From the NCBI GenBank assembly GCA_025351185.1, contig JANXWJ010000044.1, positions 1 through 40,375 of the forward strand: 40,375 nucleotides of DNA, in the 5' to 3' direction. A model generated the notes under the pieces. That model saw only the letters and a program-made list of their open reading frames with translations, did not search any database and was not told the origin of the DNA. Position 1 is the first letter of the stretch, and each line of letters opens with the position of its first letter. Source of the DNA: Candidatus Nanopelagicales bacterium. Lineage in GTDB: Bacteria > Actinomycetota > Actinomycetes > S36-B12 > CAIYMF01. A program made the position numbers and the translations under genes. Shown here piece by piece: positions 26,180-34,300 of the stretch.

Positions 26180-27168
26180 GCACTCAGCAGATGAGCCCGC
26201 ACCCCACGACCGTCGAGCCGTGGGTGGTCGCGGTCGACGGTGGCGGGAGCAAGACCGACGTCGCAGTGCTGGGACTCCGCACCGGGACCGTGCTCGGACG
26301 GCACCGCGGTCCTGGGTGCTCGCACCACAGCATGGGCATACCTGCCGCGGTCGAGGTGATCGCTGCTGCGGTGACGGCTGCTCTCACGGCGGCGGGGGTC
26401 GCCGCGTCCGAGGTCGTGCACGCGGGTTGTTACCTGACCGCGATCGATCTCGACGACGAGCAGACTGCGCTCCACGACGCACTCTCGGTCCTGCCGTGGG
26501 CGTGCACGTCGCTCGTCGTGGAGAACGACGTCTTCGCTCTCCTGCGTGCGGGCACCGACTCGCCGGACGCTGCGGTCGTCGTGTGCGGCACCGGGATCAA
26601 CGGGGCAGCGGTGCGGGCCGACGGCGCGGTCTCGCGCATCGTCGCCCTCGGGCACACGTCGGGCGACTGGGGCGGTGCCAGCGGCCTCGCCGAGGAGGTC
26701 CTCTGGCACGCCGCGCGGGCTGAGGACGGCCGTGGTGAGCCCACGGCGCTGCGCGACGCGTTGCTGTCGTGGACCGGTCGCACCAGCGTGTACGACGTCA
26801 TCCTCGCGGTGCACCGCGGTGAGCTGTCGGTGTCCACGTGGTGGGCGCGCACGCCCGAGATCTTCGCGCTCGCCCATGAGAGCGACCCGGTGGCGACTGC
26901 CCTCGTGCTGCGCCAGGGAGACGAGATCGGGGTGCTGGCGGGATCGCTCCTCGAGGGCGTGGGGCTCGAGGCCGCGGCGGTGCCGGTGGTGCTCGGCGGA
27001 GGAATCGGTGCCAGCGGGGATCCGCTCTTGCTCGGGGGTGCTCGCCGCGCGCTCGCGGTGCGGGCGCCGTCGGCCGTTCTGTCGATCGTGACAGCCGCAC
27101 CGATCACCGGCGCGATCGAGCTGGCGCGGGCCGGCGCCCTCAGCACCAGTGGGACTGCTCCGCGCTAG
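26176..27168 (+). CDS. N-acetylglucosamine kinase-like ATPase (BadF/BadG family)
   Basis: A 330-residue ASKHA-fold kinase. The phosphate-1 motif is VAVDGGGSKTDVAVL near residue 18. The phosphate-2 region is VVVCGTGINGAAV, followed by GHTSGDWGGASGLAEEV, which is typical of eukaryotic-type GlcNAc kinases and the BadF/BadG/BcrA group. The adenosine motif VPVVLGGGIGASGDPLLL lies near residue 275. The GTG start overlaps the GH4 stop (26176-26179), so it is the last gene of the operon. It should phosphorylate the imported sugar to give the 6-phosphate that GH4 or the SIS enzyme needs. Whether it acts on the disaccharide or the monosaccharide cannot be told. Confidence 0.9.
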   Translation: MSTQQMSPHPTTVEPWVVAVDGGGSKTDVAVLGLRTGTVLGRHRGPGCSHHSMGIPAAVEVIAAAVTAALTAAGVAASEVVHAGCYLTAIDLDDEQTALHDALSVLPWACTSLVVENDVFALLRAGTDSPDAAVVVCGTGINGAAVRADGAVSRIVALGHTSGDWGGASGLAEEVLWHAARAEDGRGEPTALRDALLSWTGRTSVYDVILAVHRGELSVSTWWARTPEIFALAHESDPVATALVLRQGDEIGVLAGSLLEGVGLEAAAVPVVLGGGIGASGDPLLLGGARRALAVRAPSAVLSIVTAAPITGAIELARAGALSTSGTAPR

Positions 27169-27174
27169 CCGCGC

Positions 27175-27993
27175 TCAGGCACCACGCGAGTCGACGGCGT
27201 GCACGGTCATCTTCTGCAGCCACGGGCCGCCGAAGGTCGTGGCCATGGCCACGTCGGCAGCGTCGCGGCCGCGACCGATCAGCACACGACCGATGCGGGT
27301 CCTGTTGTTGCGCGGGTCGAAGGTCCACCAGCGATCCTCGAGCCACACCTCCATCCAGGCGGCGAAGTCCATCTCGTCCTGGTCCTTCGCCACGTCGATG
27401 TCGGGCAGATAGCCGAACACATAGCGAGCCGGGATGTTGAGCGCCCGACAGTAGGAGATGGCCAGATGCGTGAAGTCGCGGCACACTCCGAGGCGGGTGC
27501 TGTTGACGTCGTCGGAGGTCGACCAGGCTGTCGAGCTGCCGTACTGGAACGTCAGGTGCGAGTTCACGTGAGCGCAGATGGCTTGCACGCGTGAGTATCC
27601 GGGCGCATGACCCCCGAAGCGTTCCCAGGCCTCGTTGCCGAGCACGTCGGGCAGGCAGTATCTGCTCGGCAGGGTGTAGACGAGCGTCTCGTCGGGCAGG
27701 TCGGCCGGGGCCACCTCACGAGCCGAGGTGTCGACCTCCTCGCCGGCATCGGGCACGTCGACCTCGGCCGTGTAGTGGAACGACGAGACCCCCTCGGGCA
27801 GCACCAGCCTGGTGCAGGGATTGCCGAAGCCGTCCTGGTAGCCGCGCAGCCCCATCGTCGGAGTCGACGACCACGACTGGGAGAGCACGGTCGCGACCGG
27901 TGAGGACATGGGCTGTACCTGGAAGATCGCGGGTGTCGGCACGGCCGCCTCATAGGTGAAGTCGCACCCGACCGTCAACCTCCGCATGCGCAT
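27175..27993 (-). CDS. Transglutaminase-like protein with an altered catalytic site
   Basis: A 272-residue protein of the transglutaminase-like cysteine-protease superfamily. The N-terminal beta domain (residues 1-105) is typical. The catalytic Cys171 lies in LGVCRDFTHLAISYCRALNIPARYV, and the Asp is in WTFDPRNN (Asp226). The motif that usually reads D-F-H-A-W-x-E is DFAAWMEVW here, so Ala211 stands where the catalytic His is expected. The C-terminal GRGRDAADVAMATTFGG is a subfamily mark. No signal peptide is present. The ATG at 27993 is chosen because GATAGT lies 6 nt upstream on the minus strand. It converges with the kinase gene across 6 nt. Peptidase activity is uncertain. Confidence 0.88.
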   Translation of the reverse strand: MRMRRLTVGCDFTYEAAVPTPAIFQVQPMSSPVATVLSQSWSSTPTMGLRGYQDGFGNPCTRLVLPEGVSSFHYTAEVDVPDAGEEVDTSAREVAPADLPDETLVYTLPSRYCLPDVLGNEAWERFGGHAPGYSRVQAICAHVNSHLTFQYGSSTAWSTSDDVNSTRLGVCRDFTHLAISYCRALNIPARYVFGYLPDIDVAKDQDEMDFAAWMEVWLEDRWWTFDPRNNRTRIGRVLIGRGRDAADVAMATTFGGPWLQKMTVHAVDSRGA

Positions 27994-27999
27994 CTCGTC

Positions 28000-28005
28000 A
28001 CTATC
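28000..28005 (-). promoter_or_regulatory. -10 element for leaderless transglutaminase-like gene
   Basis: GATAGT on the minus strand is 6 nt before ATG 27993. It departs from TANNNT at the first base. It favours the first ATG over the in-frame ATG two codons later. Confidence 0.35.
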
Positions 28006-28075
28006 CCACGCCTCGCAGCGCCATCAGACTGTCGGCGATGCGGTGACGGCCGATGCGCGCGGCCCCGGACGGGCG

Positions 28076-28651
28076 TCACGTCGCGATGCGCAGGATGCTC
28101 AGCGCGATGGCAGCAAGGTCGGTCGAGCTTCGCGAGACGGAGCTCGACGGCTGCACGACATGGCTCAGCACGAGACGCACGATCGCGTCGGTCGCGGCGG
28201 CCTGCTCGCGAGCAGTGAGGGTCAAGTCGTACGACGACAGCCGCACGGCCAGGACGGCGCGGGCTGCCGACAGCACCGACTCCGCACGGGTGGTGAGCGG
28301 CGGCAGCAGGTCGACGTCCTCGCCGTGGGTGCCGGAGACGATCGCGCGCAGCAGCACGTCGTCTCCGGCGAGCTGCAGAACTCCCCGCACGGCAGAGCGG
28401 ATCGCTCGCGGGAGATCCCCGGGAAACGTGTCGAAGGACGACTCCACGACAGCGAGGAACCGCGTCAGCTCGTCGAGCACCATCGCTTGGGCCAGCTCGG
28501 GTTTCGACCCGACCTCGTTGTAGACGGTCTGACGGCTGACACCGACGAGATCGGCGATCCGCGACATGGTGACGGTCGACCAGCCGGTCGTAGTCGTGAT
28601 CCCGATCGCGGCTGTGATGATCTCCTGGCGCAGTGAGGACACCTCGGTCAT
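28076..28651 (-). CDS. TetR-family regulator coupled to alkB
   Basis: A 191-residue TetR regulator. The helix-turn-helix is VTMSRIADLVGVSRQTVYNEVGSK near residues 27-50, and the rest is a helical ligand domain. ATG 28649-28651 overlaps the TGA of the upstream AlkB-rubredoxin gene (ATGA), so the two are made together. The layout alkB-rubredoxin-tetR resembles the alkane loci of other actinobacteria, where the regulator represses alkB until an alkane or fatty-acid signal arrives. That role is inference. No damage is seen. Confidence 0.9.
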   Translation of the reverse strand: MTEVSSLRQEIITAAIGITTTTGWSTVTMSRIADLVGVSRQTVYNEVGSKPELAQAMVLDELTRFLAVVESSFDTFPGDLPRAIRSAVRGVLQLAGDDVLLRAIVSGTHGEDVDLLPPLTTRAESVLSAARAVLAVRLSSYDLTLTAREQAAATDAIVRLVLSHVVQPSSSVSRSSTDLAAIALSILRIAT

Positions 28652-30093
28652 GCGTCGGCTGCGCGAGTCACGACGAAGTCGGCCTTCTCCCTGACGCCGC
28701 AGTCCGGGCACACCCAGGTGCGAGGCACCGACGACCACAGAGTCCCCGCTGGGAAGCCCTCTCGAGCATCTCCGAGCGACTCGTCGTAGAAATACCCGCA
28801 CCCCGGACATAGGGCGAGCCACTGACCAGCGGTCTGCGCTGCCGTGCTCAGGGAGTCGACGCTGTCAGCCGGGCCGTCAGCCACCAACTCGGGCGCTCTG
28901 GCAGCATCGACAGCGGGGTAGGACGCGAGGACCTTGGCCCGCCGCGACGGCGCGATGTTCGCGAGGCTCAGATCACCGCCGAAGTGCTGGAGCACCCGAC
29001 GATCCATCACCCGACGCCAGGCGAACGGCACGAGGGCCAGCAGGATCATGCCGGCATAGCCGGTCGGCAGCACCGGTGACTCGTCATAGTCGCGCAGCGC
29101 TTGATAGCGGCGTGTGGGGTTGGCGTGATGGTCGCTGTGGCGTTGCAGGTGGTAGAGCAGCACGTTGGTGGCGATGTTGTCGGAGTTCCAGCTGTGGCTC
29201 GGAGCCACCCGCTCCCAGCGCTCCCGTTCGCCCTCGCCGACCCGGCGCCGCAGCATGCCGTAGTGCTCGAGGTAGTTCACGGCCTCGAGCAGGGTGAGCG
29301 CCATGAGTGCCTGCAGGACAAGGAAAGGGAGAATACCGGCTCCGAGCCAGACGACCATCGCCGTCCACAGCGCCGCGGTCATGAGCCAGGCGTTGAGCAC
29401 GTCGTTGCCGAGCCGGAACGGATGCTGGCTGCGGCGGGCATAGCGCCGCCGCTCGAGCCGCCAGGCGCTGACGAGCGAACCGAGGACCGTGCGGGGCCAG
29501 AACGCGTAGAAGCTCTCGCCCACCCGGCTGCTCGCCGGGTCTTCCGGCGTCGCCACCCGGACGTGGTGCCCACGGTTGTGCTCGATATAGAAATGGCCGT
29601 AGCAGCTCTGGGCCAGGGCTATCTTGGCGAGCCACCGCTCGTGACTCTCCTTCTTATGCCCCAGCTCGTGCGCCGTGTTGATGCCGATGCCACCGATGAA
29701 GCCGACCGTGAGGGCGAGCCCGACCTTGTCGAGCGTGGACAAGTCGCTGTGCGCGAGCACCCAGAAGGCCGTGAGCAGCCCGGCGTACTGCAGCGGCAGG
29801 AACAGGAAGGTCAACCAGCGGTAGTAGCGGTCGCCCTCGAGCGCTGCGATGAGGTCGTCCGGCGGGTTGGACCGGTCGAGGCCGGTGGCGAGGTCGATGA
29901 GAGGCACCAGGCCGAGGATCACGATGGGTCCGATCCAGAGCCACCACCCCGCTCCCGTGACCGAGTGCATCCCGACGGCCACGAAAGGCAGCATCGGCAT
30001 GACGAGGGCGACGAGCCACAGATAACGCTTGCGGTCGACCCAGCGATCCTCGGACCCAGCAGGGATGGTCCCGGTGCCATCGAGCGTCGTCAC
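28648..30093 (-). CDS. alkB: Alkane 1-monooxygenase fused to rubredoxin
   Basis: A 481-residue protein combining a membrane di-iron hydroxylase with its electron donor. The AlkB part (about 1-400) has hydrophobic segments and the His boxes HELGHK near 142, EHNRGHH near 170 and LQRHSDHH near 317, plus NYLEHYGM. The C-terminus is a rubredoxin with CPGCGYFYDE near 430 and WVCPDCG near 465, joined by a 60-residue linker. It oxidises terminal C-H bonds of medium-chain alkanes to 1-alkanols. AlkB-rubredoxin fusions are known in actinobacteria. The GTG at 30091-30093 has a GGAGGA Shine-Dalgarno (plus 30098-30103). A good promoter lies at 30120-30148. No rubredoxin reductase gene is present here. Confidence 0.95.
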   Translation of the reverse strand: MTTLDGTGTIPAGSEDRWVDRKRYLWLVALVMPMLPFVAVGMHSVTGAGWWLWIGPIVILGLVPLIDLATGLDRSNPPDDLIAALEGDRYYRWLTFLFLPLQYAGLLTAFWVLAHSDLSTLDKVGLALTVGFIGGIGINTAHELGHKKESHERWLAKIALAQSCYGHFYIEHNRGHHVRVATPEDPASSRVGESFYAFWPRTVLGSLVSAWRLERRRYARRSQHPFRLGNDVLNAWLMTAALWTAMVVWLGAGILPFLVLQALMALTLLEAVNYLEHYGMLRRRVGEGERERWERVAPSHSWNSDNIATNVLLYHLQRHSDHHANPTRRYQALRDYDESPVLPTGYAGMILLALVPFAWRRVMDRRVLQHFGGDLSLANIAPSRRAKVLASYPAVDAARAPELVADGPADSVDSLSTAAQTAGQWLALCPGCGYFYDESLGDAREGFPAGTLWSSVPRTWVCPDCGVREKADFVVTRAADA

Positions 30094-30119
30094 GTCGTCC
30101 TCCGGTCGGTGATTGACAA

Positions 30120-30148
30120 ACCATAGGGGAATGTAAAGCGGTCGACAA
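30120..30148 (-). promoter_or_regulatory. Promoter of alkB-tetR
   Basis: On the minus strand TTGTCG (plus 30143-30148) and TATGGT (plus 30120-30125) are exactly 17 nt apart. The AT-rich stretch including TTGTCAATC just downstream (plus 30112-30120) is a likely place for the cognate TetR to bind, though I see no perfect palindrome. Confidence 0.5.
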
Positions 30149-30188
30149 GGGTCGGAACCCGCCTGGGTCTCGTGCCCGACGTGCCCGT

Positions 30189-30211
30189 CCTGGCTCGCCT
30201 CACCAGCCAGG
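30189..30211 (-). terminator. Hairpin terminator after the marR gene
   Basis: CCTGGCT (30189-30195) and AGCCAGG (30205-30211) form a perfect 7-bp stem around a 9-nt loop, starting 8 nt after the MarR stop on the minus strand and before the alkB promoter. There is no T-run. Confidence 0.5.
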
Positions 30212-30219
30212 TCCGTCGG

Positions 30220-30732
30220 TCAGGTGTCGGCGGGGAAGTCGCCCGAGGCGGCCCGCACCCGGCGCAGGAGGGCGTACAGGGTGCGCAGCTCGTCGGTGTC
30301 GAGTCCCGCGATGCCGAAGTCGAGGTCGGTCAGGACCTGGGTCGCGGACGCGGTCACGCGCGTGCCCTTGGCGGTCAGGGAGGCGAGCACCCGGCGTCGG
30401 TCGACCGTGTCGGTCTCGCGCCGGACGAGCCCCTGCATCTCGAGCCGGTCGATCGCGTTGGTCACCGAGGTGGGATGCACCATGAGACGTTCGCCGATCT
30501 TGCTCAGCGGGAGGTGGCCGCTGCGGCTGAAGGTGAGCAGCACGAGCACCTCGTAGCGCGCGAACGTGATGTCGAAAGGCTTGAGCCGGGCGTCGAGCGC
30601 ACTGAGGAGGAGCTGCTGCACCCGCATGATCGACGTGGCGACCCGCATGTTATCGGCATCGCCGAAGTTGTGCTCCCACAGCTCACCGGCGCGGTCGATG
30701 GGGTCGAACGGGAGGTGCGGTTCGGACGCCAC
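30220..30732 (-). CDS. MarR-family transcriptional regulator
   Basis: A 170-residue MarR regulator. The winged helix-turn-helix is visible as LPLSKIGERLMVHPTSVTNAIDRLEMQGLVRRETDTVDRRRVLASLTAKG (about 77-125), flanked by dimerisation helices. GTG 30730-30732 is chosen because TAGCCT lies 7 nt upstream. A longer frame adds 16 basic residues with no start signal. It is upstream of alkB on the same strand, but a hairpin and a separate alkB promoter make it an independent unit. Its ligand and targets are unknown. Confidence 0.92.
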   Translation of the reverse strand: MASEPHLPFDPIDRAGELWEHNFGDADNMRVATSIMRVQQLLLSALDARLKPFDITFARYEVLVLLTFSRSGHLPLSKIGERLMVHPTSVTNAIDRLEMQGLVRRETDTVDRRRVLASLTAKGTRVTASATQVLTDLDFGIAGLDTDELRTLYALLRRVRAASGDFPADT

Positions 30733-30739
30733 GGCAGCG

Positions 30740-30745
30740 AGGCTA
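30740..30745 (-). promoter_or_regulatory. -10 element for leaderless marR
   Basis: TAGCCT on the minus strand lies 7 nt before GTG 30732. The same hexamer precedes the HNH-like gene and the small lipoprotein gene. Confidence 0.45.
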
Positions 30746-30798
30746 ACAGCGCGACGGCGTGGCCGAGTGGCTGGCCTCACCGTCGTCGAAGGGCGTGC

Positions 30799-31131
30799 TC
30801 AGCGACGCGTGAGCCGGGTTCTCCGGTCGATGACTCGCTCAGCCTTCACGGCTGCCACGGAGCTCGTCGACCGCACCTGGGCGAGTACCTGGGTGTAGAC
30901 GAGGTACTTCGCGAGGTCGTCCTTGGTGAGCCCACTGCAGTCCACCGCGCCGGCGTTGGGTGCGGGTGTCTCTCCGGCATTCGCAGAGGCAGCACTCGCT
31001 GCGGCGGACGCCGCCTTCGACGCGTTGGCGATCGCGTTGTTGACGCTGTCCGATGCCGAGCTGCCGCCGCAGGCACTGAGCGCAAGACCTAGGACGACGA
31101 TGAGTGCAGCGATTCCCGAGTTTCGACGCAT
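30799..31131 (-). CDS. Small Ala-rich lipoprotein
   Basis: A 110-residue predicted lipoprotein: a short basic start, a hydrophobic core and the lipobox LSAC with Cys21. A long Ala/Ser/Asn-rich low-complexity stretch follows (residues about 25-60), then a polar C-terminus with DCSGLTKDDLAKYLVYTQVLAQVRS. The C-terminal segment may be a small helical domain. I do not recognise a family. ATG 31129-31131 has TAGCCT 7 nt upstream and no Shine-Dalgarno. The product is probably anchored on the outer face of the membrane. Confidence 0.8.
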   Translation of the reverse strand: MRRNSGIAALIVVLGLALSACGGSSASDSVNNAIANASKAASAAASAASANAGETPAPNAGAVDCSGLTKDDLAKYLVYTQVLAQVRSTSSVAAVKAERVIDRRTRLTRR

Positions 31132-31138
31132 GGGCTGG

Positions 31139-31144
31139 AGGCTA
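31139..31144 (-). promoter_or_regulatory. -10 element for leaderless lipoprotein gene
   Basis: TAGCCT on the minus strand, 7 nt before ATG 31131. The remaining sequence up to 31264 has no gene that I can recognise. Confidence 0.45.
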
Positions 31145-31264
31145 GCGGTGACGGTTCTGCTCGGACCGCCATCACGCGTGCTACACGGCTGTTCGGGTCA
31201 GGCTGTGTGCGGGAGTGCCGGTGGGGATCGGCAGCCGCGAGGGCGCAGAGACGTCGCAGCTGAT

Positions 31265-31299
31265 CGGGGTCCTCGGCGGCCCCACCGCCGAGGACCCCG
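31265..31299 (-). terminator. Strong intrinsic hairpin after the PFOR gene
   Basis: A perfect 15-bp inverted repeat (31265-31279 with 31285-31299, arm core GGGGTCCTCGGCGG) closes a 5-nt loop 3 nt after the stop of the leftward oxidoreductase gene. It is the most stable-looking hairpin in the window. No T-run follows. Confidence 0.8.
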
Positions 31300-31302
31300 G
31301 GC

Positions 31303-34300
31303 TCAGTCGGCTGTCTCGCCGGGCGCCTCACGAGGGTCGTGGTCCGCCGTACCCAGCTCGTCCTCGGGCTCGGCCGACAGCGACCGCTCGACGCCCGCGA
31401 GCTGCTCGTAGTAGTGCCAGCGCTCGTCCACGTCGGCTTGAGCCAGCGCGAGCAGGTGCTGGCTGCGCGCGTGGTCGCTGCGGTCGAGCGCGGAGTAGCG
31501 CGTCTCGCCGAGCTTGAAGTCCTCGAGCGACGTGCTCGGGGGCTTGCTGTCGAGGCTGAACGGGTGAGCTCCAGCATCGGGGCTCGGGTGGAAGCGGTAG
31601 AGCGGCCAGTAGCCGCTCGTGACGGCGGCCTTCTGGTGCTCCATCGAGGTCGACATCTCGATGCCGTGGGCGATGCAGGTGGAATAGGCCAGGATCAGCG
31701 ACGGACCGGGCCACGCGGCGGCTTCGAGGAACGCGCGCACCGTCTGAGTCTCGTTGGCGCCCAAAGCGATCTGAGCGACGTAGACGTCGCCGTAGGCCTG
31801 GGCGAGGAGCCCGAGGTCCTTCTTCTTGGTCGCCTTGCCCGTGCTCGCGAACTTCGCGGCCGCACCGCGAGGCGTCGCCTTGGAGGCCTGGCCGCCGGTG
31901 TTGGAGTAGACCTCGGTGTCGAGCACGAGGATGTTGACGTTGCGACCCGAGGCGAGCACATGGTCGAGCCCGCCGAAGTCGATGTCGTAGGCCCACCCGT
32001 CGCCACCGACGATCCACACCGACTGCGGCACGAACGCGTCGGCGAGGGATGCGAGCGACGTCGCTCGGGCGTCGGGGTGCGACACGAGGGCCTCGCGAAG
32101 CCGTGCGACCTCGATCCGTCGCGCGACGACGCCGCCCTCGTCGGTGACCTCGGGCTCGCGCTCGATGAGCGGTGCGACGACGTCGGCGGGGAGTCCGTCG
32201 GCAAGCTCGCGCAGCAGCCGGTGGGCGTCGTTGACCTGGCGCTCGGCGCCGAGGCGGATGCCGAGCCCGAACTCCGCGTTGTCCTCGAAGAGCGAGTTGG
32301 CCCAGGCCGGGCCACGACCGTTGGCGTCCTTGGTCCACGGCGTCGTAGGCAGGTTGCCGCCATAGATCGAGGAGCAGCCGGTCGCGTTTGCGACGACCAT
32401 GCGGTCACCGAGCAGCTGGGAGAGCAGCTTGAGGTAGGGCGTCTCGCCACATCCTGCGCACGCGCCGGAGAACTCGAAGAGCGGGCGCAGCAGCTGTGAG
32501 CCCTTGACCGTGTCGTGGCGGACGGCCGCACGGTCGACGTCGGGGATGTCGAGGAAGAACTCGAAGTGCGGGCGCTCGATGTCTCGGTGGTCGACGGCAG
32601 GAAGGAGGTCGATTGCCTTGTGGTCCGGGTCGGCCTTGTCGTGCACGGGGCAGACGGCCACACAGATCCCACAGCCGGTGCAGTCGTCGGGTGCGACCTG
32701 GATGGTGAGCAGGGTGCCGGAAGGCAGCTCCTTGCCGCCGTAGACCTTGGTCTTGAACCCGTCGGGCGCCATCGCTGCGTCGTCGGGAGAGAACGCCTTC
32801 ATCCGGATTGCCGCGTGCGGACAGACGATGGCGCACTTGCCGCAGTCGATGCAGAGCGACGGGTCCCAGACCGGGATCTCGTCGGCGAGCATGCGCTTCT
32901 CCAGCATCGCGGTGCCGGTGGCGAAGCTGCCGTCGATGCTCATGGCGCTGACCGGAAGAGCGTCGCCGCGACCGGCGATGAGCTCACCCACCACGCTGCG
33001 GTCGGCGAGCACGGTGCTCGGCGACGCGGTGGTGGCGGCGGGCACGTCGACCCGCGCCATGCCCGCGAGCGCGGCGTCGATCGCGACGAGGTTGCGCTCG
33101 ACGATCTGGGGGCCGCGCTTGCCGTAGGCCTTCTCGATGCTGCCCTTGACGAGGTCGATGGCGGCGTCGACCGGGATGACCTTCGACAGCGCGAAGAAGC
33201 ACGGCTGCATGACGGTGTTGATGCGCGGGCCGAGACCGGCCTCGCGCGCGATCGTCGTGGCGTCGATGGTCCACAGCTCGAGACTCTTGCTCAGCACGTG
33301 CGACTGCGCGCCGTGGGGGAGATGGTCCCAGACCTCGTCGGCGGGGTAGGGGCTGTTGAGCAGCACCGTGGCACCCGGCCGCGCACTGGCCAGCACGTCG
33401 ACTCGCGTGAGCAGGCCGAACTGGTGGCACGCGACGAAGTCGGCCGCGTCGATGAGATAGGACGACCGGATCGGGTCCGGGCCGAAGCGCAGGTGCGACA
33501 CGGTCATCGAGCCCGACTTCTTCGAGTCATAGACGAAGTAGCCCTGGGCGGTCTGGTCGGTGTGCTCCCCGATGAGCTTGATGCTGGTCTTGTTAGCGCC
33601 CACCGTGCCGTCGCTGCCGAGACCGAAGAACATCGCCTGCACCGCGCGCGCCGGCACGTGGAACGTGGGGTCGACGTCGAGGGAGAGGTGCGTGACGTCG
33701 TCGACGATGCCGACGGTGAAGCGGGGACGTGGTTGCTCCACTGTCAGCTCGTCAAACACAGCCTTAGCGTCGGCAGGGGTGAACTCCTTGGATCCCAGGC
33801 CATATCGACCGCCGGTGATGAGAGTGCCGCTCTCGCCGGCGAAGGCCGACATCACGTCGAGGTGCAGTGGCTCGGCGGGTGCTCCCGGCTCCTTGGTGCG
33901 GTCGAGGACTGCGATGCGCGTGACCGTTGCGGGCAGCGCGGCGCGGAGCGCCGCGGCAGGGAACGGTCGATAGAGCCGGATCACGGCGACGCCGACCTTC
34001 TCGCCCCGGCGTACGAGCTCGTCGACCGTCTCCCTCAGCGTGCCGGTGGCCGACCCCATCGCGACGACCACGCGGTCGGCCTCAGGGTGACCGTGGTAGT
34101 CGACGAGGTGGTAGTCGCGACCGGTGCGTGCCCCGAGCTCGGCCATGACTTCGGCGACAGTGGCGGGCACCGCGTCGTAATGGGTGTTGGATGCCTCACG
34201 GGACTGGAAGAACACGTCGGGGTTCTGGGCGCTGCCGCGCATCACGGGAGCCTCGGGCGTGAGGCCATAGGCCCGGTGTGCGAGAACGTCAGTCTCGCGG

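Noticed and set aside
27994-28075. Hairpin between the transglutaminase-like and tetR genes (GTGACG...CGTCAC)
   Set aside because: The loop is about 24 nt and the stem only 6 bp; too weak to call.
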